DNA of 64,000 nucleotides, from the NCBI RefSeq assembly GCF_003999975.1, contig NZ_RJAC01000004.1, forward strand, positions 186,001 through 250,000, in the 5' to 3' direction. The position numbers and the translations under genes were made by a program. Under the pieces are notes generated by a model. The model saw nothing but the letters and a program-made list of their open reading frames with translations. It searched no databases and was not told the DNA's origin. The stretch is from Actinoplanes solisilvae. GTDB taxonomy: Bacteria; Actinomycetota; Actinomycetes; Mycobacteriales; Micromonosporaceae. Shown piece after piece: positions 48,773-57,476 of the stretch. Positions within the stretch are counted from its first letter, which is position 1; each line of letters begins with the position of its first letter.

Positions 48773-49702
48773 TCATCCCCCGGCCCGCCGGGCACGCGCC
48801 GCCGCGATCATGTACGCCGGATCACGGTCCAGATTGTGCCGATCACGGTCATAGCGCCGCGTAGTCCGAGGATCGGCGTGCCCCATCGCGTCCTGCACGT
48901 CCTCCAGCGCCACCCCCTCCGACCGCGCCGTCGTCGCGAACGCATGCCGCAACGAGTGCGGGGACAACTTGTCGGCACCGGGCAGGCCGGCCTCGGCCGC
49001 CAGCCGCCGGATCAACCGGAACACCGCATGCCGGTCAAGACGCGCCCCCGACGCGGTCATGAACAGCGGACCCTCACGATCACCGCGAACCCCCAGATAG
49101 GCGTCCAACGCCTCCGAAGCACCCGGGGTCAACGCCCGGCGACGCGGCTTACCGCCCTTACCGACGAAACGGACCGTACGATGCCCGCGCTCCCAACCGA
49201 GATCACCAAAGTCGAGACCGACCAGCTCACCGACACGCAGACCCAGATCAGCCAGGATCGTCATCACCGCGTTACTGCGCGGGCCGTTCTCCGCAGCACT
49301 GCGCAGCAGCGCGTCGACCTCGTCCGGGCTCAACCCCACCGTCGACGAATGATCCCGCGACACGTTCGGCCGGTCCGCACCCCCGACCGGATTACCGTCC
49401 ACCGCCCGCAACTTAACAAGAAAGTCGTACCAGCTGGATAAACCCGACAACTTGCGCGCGACAGTGGCCGGCGCGAGCCTCCTCGCCTCCAAACCCCGCG
49501 CGTACGCGTTCACGTCAAGAAACGAAGCCCGCAAAGGCTCCACACCCCGCTCCGCACACCACCCCAGCCACGCGGCCACATCACGCCGATAAGCCGCCCG
49601 GGTGTGCTCCGACAACCGCCGGTTCGCCAGCCACGCCTCCGTGACCTGCTCGGCCGCACCACCGACCGCCAGCTCGCCGCCCTGCCTCGGAACCACCTGC
49701 AT
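48773..49702 (-). CDS. Tyrosine recombinase (XerC/D-like) 2
   Basis: A 309-aa recombinase. The N-terminal domain (LANRRLSEHTRAAYRRDVAA, WLGWCAE) is followed by catalytic Arg in DLGLRVGELVGLD, Lys in FVGKGGKPRRRAL, HxxR in LSPHSLRHAFATTAR, second His in MGHADPRTTRR and Tyr directly after (RYDRDRHNL). This resembles small actinobacterial integrases that act alone. It sits between uppP and the ABC-F gene with short gaps and without other mobile genes. It may be a domesticated or Xer-like enzyme. It is clearly different from the recombinase at 3.3 kb. Confidence 0.88.
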   Translation of the reverse strand: MQVVPRQGGELAVGGAAEQVTEAWLANRRLSEHTRAAYRRDVAAWLGWCAERGVEPLRASFLDVNAYARGLEARRLAPATVARKLSGLSSWYDFLVKLRAVDGNPVGGADRPNVSRDHSSTVGLSPDEVDALLRSAAENGPRSNAVMTILADLGLRVGELVGLDFGDLGWERGHRTVRFVGKGGKPRRRALTPGASEALDAYLGVRGDREGPLFMTASGARLDRHAVFRLIRRLAAEAGLPGADKLSPHSLRHAFATTARSEGVALEDVQDAMGHADPRTTRRYDRDRHNLDRDPAYMIAAARARRAGG

Positions 49703-49714
49703 GGCCCCATCGTG

Positions 49715-51298
49715 TCAGCTCTCGATCAACGAACCGTCCCCGACATGCCAACGCCGCCCGAACCCGACCGCCTCAGCGAAGAACCGGTCGTGGGTCACCA
49801 CCACCAACGTCCCCCGATAACGCCGCAACGCCTCCTCCACCACATCGAGCGCGTCCAGATCGAGGAAATTCGTCGGCTCGTCCAGCAACAACACCCGCGC
49901 CGGCGAATTCACCAGCACAGCCAGCAGCAACCGCCGCAACTCCCCCGCCGACAAACTCCGCAACGGCGCACCCCACTGATCAGGGCCGAACTGATGCCCC
50001 TGCAACAACCGCTCCGCGTCATCCAGATACACCGGAACCCGCGACCGGAAAAACTCCATCACCGGCATATCGGTCCGCAACCCGTCACTGGTCTGCGGCA
50101 ACACAGCCGTCTCATCAGCACTCAGCGCGTTCAACAGCGACGTCTTCCCCGAACCGTTACGCCCGGTCACCAGAATCCGATCACCCCGCCGTACGTCGAA
50201 ATCAACGCTCTTCAACAGCACCTTCGACCCGGCCGACACCGTCAGATCACGCGCCGACAGAACCACCTCATCCGCATCCACCGAATCCTGCGGAAACGTC
50301 AAAGTCAACGGCGGCCGCGTACGAGGACGAGCGATCCACGACACCGACTCCATTTGCCGGCGCAACCGCCGCTCCCGAACCTTCGCCTTCCGCGCCACCA
50401 AACGAGCCACCCTGCGCAAATGCGGACCGGCAACCCCGAGCCCCCGCGCACTCTCGACACCGCGCGACTGCTCCTTCGTCCGCTCGATGTCCGCCTCCCA
50501 CCGCCGGCGATCCTTCTCCTGAGCCTCGAAATCCAGCAGCAACCGCTCCCACCGCCGCTGCTTCTCCGCCCGATAAGCCGAATAACCCCCACCCGGATAG
50601 TCCTGCACCTCGGTATCGATGCCGTCCAACTCGAGCACCCGCGACACCACAGCGTCGAGAAACGCCCGGTCATGACTGACAGTCAAGACCCCACCCGCGT
50701 ACGACCCCAGCCAGCCCTGCAACCACGCCATACCCTCGGCATCCAAGTGATTCGTGGGCTCATCCAGCAACAGCACATCAGGCTCGTCGAGCAACGCCCG
50801 CGCCAGCAACAACCGCGCCTGCTCCCCACCACTGACCTGCCGCAACAACAACTCGTCAGGCAGATGCGCGATATCAAGACGCTGCCGGATCTCCGCGACC
50901 CGCGCCTCAGCCGTCCAACCCTCCAGGGCCGTCCACCGCTCCTGCGCCACCCCGAACTCGGCGAGCACGTCAGCACCCTCGGCCAGACGCCGCTCGAGCT
51001 CACGCATCGTGGCCGTCACCTGGGCCAGCTCACCGAGCCCGGCCGTCAGGAACGCACCGACCGTGCCCTCCGGATCCGGCATCTGCTGAGCGACATAACC
51101 CACCCGCGTGCCCGGACCGTAGGTGACACTGCCCGCCTCGGGCCTCAACTCCCCGGCCAGAACCCGCAACAGGGTCGACTTACCGGCGCCGTTCGGCCCC
51201 ACGATCCCGACCCGATCCCCGTCCCCCAGCACAAGATCGAACTCGGCGAACAGCGGATCGCCGTCATAGGACCGCGAAAGATTGACTGCCTTCAACAA
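49715..51298 (-). CDS. ABC-F family ATPase
   Basis: A 527-aa protein with two ABC domains and no membrane segment. Domain 1 has Walker A GIVGPNGAGKSTLLRVLAGE, signature QVSGGEQARLLLARAL and Walker B DVLLLDEPTNHLD. The linker (about 245-310) is charged and helical. Domain 2 has Walker A LVTGRNGSGKTSLLNAL, signature RSLSAGELRRLLLAVL and Walker B VLLLDEPTNFLD. ABC-F proteins act on ribosomes, some giving resistance to antibiotics that bind the large subunit; type cannot be told. The start is TTG 51298, following a GGGAGAG ribosome site. Confidence 0.93.
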   Translation of the reverse strand: MLKAVNLSRSYDGDPLFAEFDLVLGDGDRVGIVGPNGAGKSTLLRVLAGELRPEAGSVTYGPGTRVGYVAQQMPDPEGTVGAFLTAGLGELAQVTATMRELERRLAEGADVLAEFGVAQERWTALEGWTAEARVAEIRQRLDIAHLPDELLLRQVSGGEQARLLLARALLDEPDVLLLDEPTNHLDAEGMAWLQGWLGSYAGGVLTVSHDRAFLDAVVSRVLELDGIDTEVQDYPGGGYSAYRAEKQRRWERLLLDFEAQEKDRRRWEADIERTKEQSRGVESARGLGVAGPHLRRVARLVARKAKVRERRLRRQMESVSWIARPRTRPPLTLTFPQDSVDADEVVLSARDLTVSAGSKVLLKSVDFDVRRGDRILVTGRNGSGKTSLLNALSADETAVLPQTSDGLRTDMPVMEFFRSRVPVYLDDAERLLQGHQFGPDQWGAPLRSLSAGELRRLLLAVLVNSPARVLLLDEPTNFLDLDALDVVEEALRRYRGTLVVVTHDRFFAEAVGFGRRWHVGDGSLIES

Positions 51299-51396
51299 AA
51301 GAACTCTCCCAGCGAGAGAAACCGACCGGACCGGGTACGACCGCCACTCTCACACCGAACAGAACCCCTCAAATCGACGACAGCACGCCAACAGTG
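51299..51396 (-). promoter_or_regulatory. ABC-F leader with hairpin over the ribosome site
   Basis: Read on the minus strand, CTCTC (51318-51314) can pair with GAGAG (51308-51304), and the right arm is part of the GGGAGAG ribosome site of the ABC-F gene, followed by TTCTTTTG. A tiny reading frame (GTG CTG TCG TCG ATT TGA) lies further upstream, near 51387-51370. ABC-F genes are often controlled by leader attenuation; this leader is a candidate, not a demonstrated case. Confidence 0.35.
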
Positions 51397-51415
51397 CCCC
51401 CCCCCCCCCCCCCCC
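51397..51415. repeat. 19-base poly-C tract
   Basis: Nineteen consecutive C residues on the plus strand (G on the ABC-F sense strand), about 100 bp upstream of the ABC-F start. Such tracts are rare even in high-GC genomes and slip easily. It could be a length-variable element in the leader or a sequencing/assembly artefact. Confidence 0.9.
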
Positions 51416-52048
51416 GCAACCCGAATACCTCACCGCCGCCCCGCCCGCACTCGCCTCGGCCAAAGTCCCGATCTCCAAACCCGCGCCATCCCACCCCGAC
51501 GCCCTCCCCACCCCGGGCAGATCAACGATGTAGGCCTCTCGAACGCGCTTGAGACCCGATATCAAAGACCTACAAGGCAATCTAGCTTCGAGACCCCTGC
51601 TTCCTAGTTCTGGAAGATCCCATGATCTGCGGCGGGCGAGGGCGTCGGGCAAGCATCGAGGCCCCGTTTGCTGGTTCGGGAAAGACTTGCCGATATCGAC
51701 GGGTGCGGCCGCGACGATCAGGGTGCCGTCGGTGCTCCGGTCGATCGACGGCACCATCGATCCCCGGCGCACGACCAGGTCGACATCCGCGACAGAACGG
51801 GCACATAGCGGCCGCGTCTCCCCGACAAGCGATTCGACGGTCGGCCGCGCCACCAGCCGTTGCGGACATCGGAACCCGGCCGCCCGCAACGGAAACGGGA
51901 ATCCCGCGGCCCGTACCGGGAACTGGCGAAATCCCCTATCGCTGACGCTCACAAGATCGAAATCAAAGCGGGGATGTCGTTGATTCCTTTGGGTTCTTAG
52001 GGTTTTTGCGGTTGTGCGCGCCGGTGGCCGGGCGCACACCGTCTAAGG
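51416..52048. other. Intergenic stretch of unknown content
   Basis: About 630 bp without a recognised gene. A minus-strand open frame (52039 down to 51350) crosses the whole stretch and includes a coding-like portion (RPTVESLVGETRPLCARSVA, DVDLVVRRGSMVPSIDRSTD, GTLIVAAAPVDIGKSF), but the frame also runs through the poly-G tract and has no ribosome site. A short imperfect direct repeat (CGGCCGCCCGCAACGG / CGCGGCCCGTACCGG) is at about 51878-51925. It may contain a decayed gene or the promoters of the ABC-F and siderophore operons. Confidence 0.4.
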
Positions 52049-52060
52049 CATCCTAGGATG
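52049..52060. promoter_or_regulatory. 12-bp palindrome before the siderophore operon
   Basis: CATCCTAGGATG is a perfect palindrome just before the first siderophore synthetase gene. Iron-dependent regulators of actinobacteria (IdeR/DmdR) bind TTAGGTTAGGCTAACCTAA-like boxes; this site shares only the CCTAGG core, so it is at most a weak candidate operator. Confidence 0.3.
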
Positions 52061-52065
52061 ATGGT

Positions 52066-53676
52066 TTGGTTACTGCGTTCTCGCTCACGGACCCCACGCC
52101 CCGGGTGGATCTTGTTGCGGGAAGGCGGACAATCGACGATGTGCCGCGACCTTCTGGAAGTGCCCCGCCGCACCGGCACACCGCCGGTCCCCTGAGGACT
52201 CGCGAGGAGCTGGCGAGCCTGCGGCCCGATCTCCTCGACGGCTACGACGCGGCCCTGCCGGGCGCCCGCGCCTCGATCCTGGCCCGCCTGCTCGGCGCCC
52301 TCGACCGCGAACCCCTCCCCGGCCTGCTCAGCCGCCGCCCCGGCGAGGCAACCTTCGCCGCTGCCCCAACCCGGGTGACCGTCCGGTATCCCGCGGACGC
52401 GGCACGACCGTTCGCGCGGGTGGCGTCCGGGCTCACGGCCACGGTCGTCGGCGGCGCCCAGATCGCCGACCCGCGCGAGCTCGTACGGCTGCTCTGGGGT
52501 GACGTCCCCCTCGCGGGCGAGATCGACAACAGTGTCGCCAACCTCGCGCTCGCCCGCGCCCACCAGCCCGCACAGGGCTTGCCCGGCCCGGGCGACCCCG
52601 ACGCGCTCGGGCTGATCGAGCAGCTCGTCACCGACGGGCACCCGCTGCACCCGTGCTGCCGCACCCGCGGCGGCATGACCGTCGCCGACGTCCTCGCGTA
52701 CGCCCCGGAGCACTCCCCCGTCATCCGCCTGCGGCGGCTTCGGGTGCCGCGCGACCGCTGGTACGGTCAGGCCCCGCCGATCCTCTTCGCCCACCCGTGG
52801 CAGGCCGACCGCCTCGTCGCGAAGCACCCGTGGCTGGTCCCCGACGGCGAGACCGACCCCGTACGGCCCCTGATGTCGCTGCGCACCGTCGCCCCGCTCG
52901 ACGGCGGGCCGCACATCAAGACCGCCGTCGACGTGCAGATGACCAGCGCCGTACGCACCGTTTCCCCGGCCGCCGTGCACAACGGCCCGGTCCTGTCCAG
53001 GCTGCTGCGCCGTCTGACCGCCGACCAGCCGATCGAGATCCTGGCCGAGATCGCCGCCGGCGCCGTCATCGTCGACGGCGAACCGCAGCGCCACCTCGCG
53101 CACGTCCTCCGGGAGGCCCCTCAGCTCAAACCGGGCGAGCTGGCCGTCCCGCTGGCCGCGGTGCCCTTGTTGACGGTCCAAGACCCGTACGAGTGGATGG
53201 GTTTGCTGGCGGAGGTCTTCTTCGCTCCCATCACCCGGGTGCTGGCGCGGGGCGTCGCGCTGGAGGCGCACGGCCAGAACGCGCTCGTCGTGCTCGAGGA
53301 CGGCCGGCCCACCCGCATGCTCTACCGCGATCTCGGTGGGGTGCGGGTCAGCGCCGCCCGGCTGCGCGCCATCGGCATCGACCCGCCGCGGCTGCACGGC
53401 GATCTGCCCAGCGACGATCCGGCCGAGCTGCGCACCAAGCTGGCCGCCGCCGCGTTCGGCACCGTGGCCGCCGAGCTGATCGCGGCGTTCGGCGCCGACG
53501 ACGACCGGCTCTGGGGCATCATCGCCCGCGCCGTGCGCGCCACCGGCACCGAGGACGTGCCGCACCTGCTGAAGGACCCGCTGCCGGTCAAGGCCACGAC
53601 CGCGATGCGGCTGGCCACCGACCCGCTCGACGACCGATGGGCCCTGCTCCCCAACCCGATGGCGGACCACGCATGA
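52066..53676 (+). CDS. NIS siderophore synthetase 1 (IucA/IucC family)
   Basis: A protein of up to 536 aa of the NRPS-independent siderophore synthetase family, which join citrate or a dicarboxylate to amines or amino alcohols using ATP. Conserved elements are VTDGHPLHPCCRTRGGMTVA (the ATP-binding 'GHPxHPxxKxRxG' box, here RTRGG), DVQMTSAVRTVSPAAVHNGP (kinase-like motif STRT/NGP) and ARGVALEAHGQNALVVLEDG with LYRDLGG (catalytic 'EAHxQN' and 'xRD' motifs). The TTG start at 52066 is uncertain; in-frame GTG codons up to 52141 are alternatives. It is the first gene of the operon; the next overlaps by ATGA. Confidence 0.9.
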   Translation: MVTAFSLTDPTPRVDLVAGRRTIDDVPRPSGSAPPHRHTAGPLRTREELASLRPDLLDGYDAALPGARASILARLLGALDREPLPGLLSRRPGEATFAAAPTRVTVRYPADAARPFARVASGLTATVVGGAQIADPRELVRLLWGDVPLAGEIDNSVANLALARAHQPAQGLPGPGDPDALGLIEQLVTDGHPLHPCCRTRGGMTVADVLAYAPEHSPVIRLRRLRVPRDRWYGQAPPILFAHPWQADRLVAKHPWLVPDGETDPVRPLMSLRTVAPLDGGPHIKTAVDVQMTSAVRTVSPAAVHNGPVLSRLLRRLTADQPIEILAEIAAGAVIVDGEPQRHLAHVLREAPQLKPGELAVPLAAVPLLTVQDPYEWMGLLAEVFFAPITRVLARGVALEAHGQNALVVLEDGRPTRMLYRDLGGVRVSAARLRAIGIDPPRLHGDLPSDDPAELRTKLAAAAFGTVAAELIAAFGADDDRLWGIIARAVRATGTEDVPHLLKDPLPVKATTAMRLATDPLDDRWALLPNPMADHA

Positions 53677-55154
53677 ACAAGACCCTGCGCCCCGAACGGA
53701 TCGCGCACACCGAGGCCGCACTCGCGGTCCACGCCCCCGAGCTGGTGCCCGGTTTCCTGGCCGCGCTGCCCGAGGCGGCCGACACCGTCGGACGGCGGCT
53801 GCGCGGTGCCCTCGTACGCGAAGGGCTGCGCGACATGGGGCCGGGCGAGCGGCACGGGTTCGGCCGGGTCGAATACCCGGACGCCGGCGTGGCCGACCCG
53901 GTCGAGCTGCTCGAGGGCATCGACGCGCCCGGGTTCGCCGCCGAGATCCGCAACGCGGTCATCAACCTGGCCATCGCGCTGGCCCGGCCCCGGCCCGAGG
54001 TGGGCGACGACCCGGACGAGCAGGCGATCGGTCTGGAGAGGCTGGCGATCGCCGGGCACAATCTGCACCCCTGCGGGCGTACGCGTCTGGGCTGGGACAC
54101 CGGCGACGTGCTCGCGCACGATCTGGAGGTCGCGAGCACCCGGATAGGTTTCGTCGCCGTCCGCCGCGACCGGCTCGTCGGTGACGACGTGTTTCCCGAG
54201 GTCGCCGGGCCGGACGGGTTCGTGGTGCAGCCGGTGCACGCGTGGCAGCGCGACAACGTGCTCCCCGTGCGCTACGCCGACCTGCTCGCCAGTGGGGACC
54301 TGCGGATCCTCGACGAGGAGCGGGCCGCGATCCCGACCGCGGCGCTGCGCACAGTGCTGTTGCCGGGCACCGGGCAGTATCTGAAGGTGTCACTGGACAT
54401 CCAGGTCACCTCGACGCGGCGCAGCATCAGTGTCGCCAGCACCCGCAACGGCCCGGCCGTGTCCGCGCTGCTGCACCGGCTCGTCGACGACGACCGGGTG
54501 ATGCTCATGGCCGAGACGGCCGGGGCGGCCGTACCGGTCGGGTCGGGGCGCGACCTGTCGGCGATCCGCCGTGCCGGGCTGGCCGGGCGGCTGCAACCCG
54601 GTGAGCGGGCGATTCCCGGGGGCGCCCTGCCGTTCCTGCTCGACGAGCTGGTCACCGGGGATCCGGAGCAGTGGCTCAGGGCGTACGTGGAAATGGTCGT
54701 GCCGCCGCTGATGCGGCTCACCGCTCAGGGGGTCGCGCTCGAGGCTCACCTGCAGAACTGTCTGCCGACCTTTGTCGACGGGCGGCCGCACCGACTGGCG
54801 CTGCGCGACTTCGCGGGCCTGCGGCTGCACCTGCCCCGGCTCGCGGCGGCCGGGCACACGATCGATCTGTGGCCGGGCTCGGTGGTCGGCACCGACGACC
54901 TCGACGTGTTCCGGGCGAAGATCGGGTACACGCTGTTCCAGGCCCACCTGGGCGAGCTGATCCTGCGGCTCGGGGTGGAAGAGGACCGGGCGTGGCGGAT
55001 CGTGCGCGCCGTGCTCGACGAGCATGCGGCGCCGGACGACCTGGCCGCGTTCACCGCGCCGACCGTGCCGCACAAGGCCCTCGTACGGATGCGGCTGGCC
55101 GGGGAGGGCGACATCTACGTGCCCGTACGGAATCCGCTGCATGCGCCCGCCTGA
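53673..55154 (+). CDS. NIS siderophore synthetase 2 (IucA/IucC family)
   Basis: A 493-aa second synthetase, different from the first. Motifs are AIAGHNLHPCGRTRLGWDTG (ATP box), DIQVTSTRRSISVASTRNGP, AQGVALEAHLQNCLPTFVDG and LALRDFAGL. Two dissimilar IucA/IucC enzymes in a row usually perform the two successive amide-forming steps of a citrate-based siderophore, as in vibrioferrin (PvsB, PvsD) or staphyloferrin B. The start overlaps the previous stop (ATGA), and the decarboxylase overlaps its end by 14 bp. Confidence 0.92.
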   Translation: MNKTLRPERIAHTEAALAVHAPELVPGFLAALPEAADTVGRRLRGALVREGLRDMGPGERHGFGRVEYPDAGVADPVELLEGIDAPGFAAEIRNAVINLAIALARPRPEVGDDPDEQAIGLERLAIAGHNLHPCGRTRLGWDTGDVLAHDLEVASTRIGFVAVRRDRLVGDDVFPEVAGPDGFVVQPVHAWQRDNVLPVRYADLLASGDLRILDEERAAIPTAALRTVLLPGTGQYLKVSLDIQVTSTRRSISVASTRNGPAVSALLHRLVDDDRVMLMAETAGAAVPVGSGRDLSAIRRAGLAGRLQPGERAIPGGALPFLLDELVTGDPEQWLRAYVEMVVPPLMRLTAQGVALEAHLQNCLPTFVDGRPHRLALRDFAGLRLHLPRLAAAGHTIDLWPGSVVGTDDLDVFRAKIGYTLFQAHLGELILRLGVEEDRAWRIVRAVLDEHAAPDDLAAFTAPTVPHKALVRMRLAGEGDIYVPVRNPLHAPA

Positions 55155-56256
55155 GCACGTCGTCGAGGCGCTGCGCTCGCTGCCGCGGCCGGTGTGCGCC
55201 TACGTCTACGACACCGTCGCGCTGCGCTCCCGCGCCGAGGTGGTCCGGCAGCGCCTTCCGGTTCCTGCTTCCCTGATGTACGCGGTGAAGGCCAACGGGA
55301 ATCCGTCGGTGCTCGCCGCCCTGGCTTCGTCGTGCGACGGGCTCGAGGTGGCGTCGGGCGGGGAGCTGACCCTCGCGCGGGCCGCCGGGGCGAAGCGGAT
55401 CGTGTTCGGCGGCCCGGCCAAGACGGACGCGGAACTGGTCGCCGCCCTCGACGCCGGGGTGCAGATCAACGCGGAGAGCGTGCACGAGCTGCACCGGATC
55501 GCCGCCCTGCGGCCGGGCGTTGAGGTGGTGCTGCGGGTCAACCGGGCCGGGGCCGCCCTGTCCGGCAGCCACTCGATGACCGGGACGTCCACGCCGTTCG
55601 GCGTCGATTCCTCGCTTCTACGTGCGGCCCTGGCGGTCCCCGGCGTACGCATCATCGGGTTTCACCTGCACGCCGTGTCGAACAACCTGGACGGTCACGC
55701 CCACGCGGCTTTCGTCGAGGAGGCGTTGCGCTGGTCGCTTTCCACCGGCATCAACCCGCGCGTGGTCAACGTCGGCGGCGGTTTCGGCGTCGACTACCTC
55801 AGCGACGCGTCGATGGACCTGACTCCTTTGTCGTCGGTGCGGGTGCCGCCCGGCGTCGACCTGATCTTCGAGCCGGGCCGCTACCTGGCCGCCGACGCGG
55901 GCTGGTACGCCGCCGAGGTGATCGACGTGAAGACCACCCACGGCCGTACGTTCGCCGTCCTGCGCGGCGGCACCCACCACTTCCGCCTCCCGGCCGCCTG
56001 GGGCTACGACCACCCGTTCACGGTCCTGCCCGTCGACGAGTGGCCGCACCCGTATCCCCGGCCTTCGGTGTCGGACACCCCGGTCGACGCCGTAGGCGAG
56101 CTGTGCACCCCCCGCGACGTGCTCTGCCGCGGCCGGCACGTCTCCCGCGTACGGGCCGGGGACGTGCTCGTCTTCGGCCGGACGGGCGCCTACGGCTGGG
56201 ACATCTCCCACCACGACTTCCTGCGCCACGACCCGCCCGACTTCGTGATCGTCTGA
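55141..56256 (+). CDS. PLP-dependent fold-III decarboxylase of the siderophore operon
   Basis: A 371-aa alanine-racemase-like fold decarboxylase (diaminopimelate/ornithine decarboxylase family). The Schiff-base Lys is in SLMYAVKANGNPSVLAAL, the PLP phosphate loops are VASGGELTLA and GGGFGVDY, the substrate segment is FEPGRYLAADA, and the catalytic Cys region is VGELCTPRDVLCRG. PvsE and SbnH are family members in NIS operons that decarboxylate an amino-acid precursor or intermediate, and this enzyme probably does the same. ATG 55141 lies within the end of the synthetase gene. No exporter follows. Confidence 0.9.
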   Translation: MRPPEHVVEALRSLPRPVCAYVYDTVALRSRAEVVRQRLPVPASLMYAVKANGNPSVLAALASSCDGLEVASGGELTLARAAGAKRIVFGGPAKTDAELVAALDAGVQINAESVHELHRIAALRPGVEVVLRVNRAGAALSGSHSMTGTSTPFGVDSSLLRAALAVPGVRIIGFHLHAVSNNLDGHAHAAFVEEALRWSLSTGINPRVVNVGGGFGVDYLSDASMDLTPLSSVRVPPGVDLIFEPGRYLAADAGWYAAEVIDVKTTHGRTFAVLRGGTHHFRLPAAWGYDHPFTVLPVDEWPHPYPRPSVSDTPVDAVGELCTPRDVLCRGRHVSRVRAGDVLVFGRTGAYGWDISHHDFLRHDPPDFVIV

Positions 56257-56267
56257 GTCCGGCCCGG

Positions 56268-57086
56268 TCAGTCCATGAACCACCAGAGGACGGCCTGACC
56301 CGCGGGCGTGGCGGTCCAGACGGCCATGCCCGCGGCGGCCGTGCCGACCACGGCCAGCCCGGTTCGCGCGCGGCGGGTCAGGTCGCGGACCCGCACCGCG
56401 CACAGCACGGCCACCAGCCCGAGCACACCCGTCGTACGGATGCCGTTGACGCCGGCGAGGTCGAACGGCAGCGCGCCCGTCGAAAGCGACCACATCGCCC
56501 CGACCAGCGCCACCGCGGCGGTCACGGCCACGGCCGCCAGGAGCCCCCGCCGGGCGCGACCACGGCGAAGCACGGACAGGCTGCCGGTCATCACCACCCA
56601 CGGCAGCAGGAACAGCACGCCGAGCACCGCGACCCAGGCGGCGAGGTACAGCGCCACCCAGATCGGCATCGTCCAGCCGGGGGTGCCGGCCAGCGGCCAG
56701 AGCGACTTGGGGTCGTAGTCCGCGGTGCCGCCCGCGATCCGCGACGGCACGTCGAGTGCGTAGTAGCGCACCGGCACCATCAGGATCCAGGACAGGACCG
56801 GGCCGAGCAGGCCGTACAGCAGGATCCGGGCGCCGATCCCGGCGCCGGTGAGCCGTACAGCTGGCAGGCCGGACCCTGCGCCGCTGTGCCGCAGCACGGA
56901 CCGGCGCAGCCCGGGCAGGGTGCGCAACGCGCCCAGCAGATAGCTGAGCCGGGCACCGGGGCCGAGTTCGTCGAGGTCGCTGGTCCATTCGCCACGCTGG
57001 CGGTCCCGGAAGCCGGCCGGTAGCGCGGCCGCCAGCACCGCGGTCGCCGCCGTGGCCAGCCGGCTGCTTCTCAGCCTGCTCCTCAC
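56268..57086 (-). CDS. Integral membrane protein downstream of PadR
   Basis: A protein of about 272 aa with some five to six hydrophobic helices (IGARILLYGLLGPVLSWILM, PIWVALYLAAWVAVLGVLFL, LLAAVAVTAAVALVGAMWSL, TTGVLGLVAVLCAV). The N-terminal segment (LPAGFRDRQRGEWTSDLDEL) resembles the short cytosolic domain of many PadR-coupled permease-like proteins. No transport motif is visible. The GTG start overlaps the PadR stop (GTGA), so it is probably the regulated target. Confidence 0.8.
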   Translation of the reverse strand: MRSRLRSSRLATAATAVLAAALPAGFRDRQRGEWTSDLDELGPGARLSYLLGALRTLPGLRRSVLRHSGAGSGLPAVRLTGAGIGARILLYGLLGPVLSWILMVPVRYYALDVPSRIAGGTADYDPKSLWPLAGTPGWTMPIWVALYLAAWVAVLGVLFLLPWVVMTGSLSVLRRGRARRGLLAAVAVTAAVALVGAMWSLSTGALPFDLAGVNGIRTTGVLGLVAVLCAVRVRDLTRRARTGLAVVGTAAAGMAVWTATPAGQAVLWWFMD

Positions 57087-57448
57087 CACGCGAACCGCCG
57101 GTTCCGCGCGGGGCGCTGGGCGTCGCGGGTGGCGGCCAGGCGGCCGCTGACAGAGCGAGCACTGCGGCGTTGCGCCGCCCGGGCAGCCGCGGCACCGGCG
57201 GCGGCGACCCCGGCCGGGGTGAGCCGGTAGTAGCGGCGGCGCGGCCGGCCCTCGGCATGAATGTCAACCTCCTCGGCGTGGCTGGTGAGCCACCCGGCGC
57301 CCTCGAAGGCGACCAGGATCGGATAGATCGTTCCCGGTTCCAGACCGACGGTGCCGGCGAGTTCGAGGCCGTACCGCTCACGTTCCGGCTCGGCCAGCAA
57401 CGCCTGCAACACCAGCAGGCGCGGAGTGGTCATCCGCAAAGAGGACAT
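57083..57448 (-). CDS. PadR-family transcriptional regulator
   Basis: A 121-aa PadR regulator: MTTPRLLVLQALLAEPERER, YGLELAGTVGLEPGTIYPIL, VAFEGAGWLTS and RPRRRYYRLTPAGVAAA form the winged helix and dimer helix. Members of this short class usually control a membrane protein gene next to them and their own promoter. It is the first gene of the two-gene operon, with an AT-rich dyad just upstream. Confidence 0.93.
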   Translation of the reverse strand: MSSLRMTTPRLLVLQALLAEPERERYGLELAGTVGLEPGTIYPILVAFEGAGWLTSHAEEVDIHAEGRPRRRYYRLTPAGVAAAGAAAARAAQRRSARSVSGRLAATRDAQRPARNRRFAW

Positions 57449-57454
57449 GACCGA

Positions 57455-57476
57455 ACTCTATATAGCTAGTCCTAGT
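57455..57476. promoter_or_regulatory. AT-rich dyad, probable PadR operator/promoter
   Basis: The stretch CTCTATATAGCTAGTCCTAG is strikingly AT-rich for this genome, contains the palindrome CTATATAG and two CTAG units, and lies just before the padR start. It is the likely promoter and operator for the PadR operon. Confidence 0.5.
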
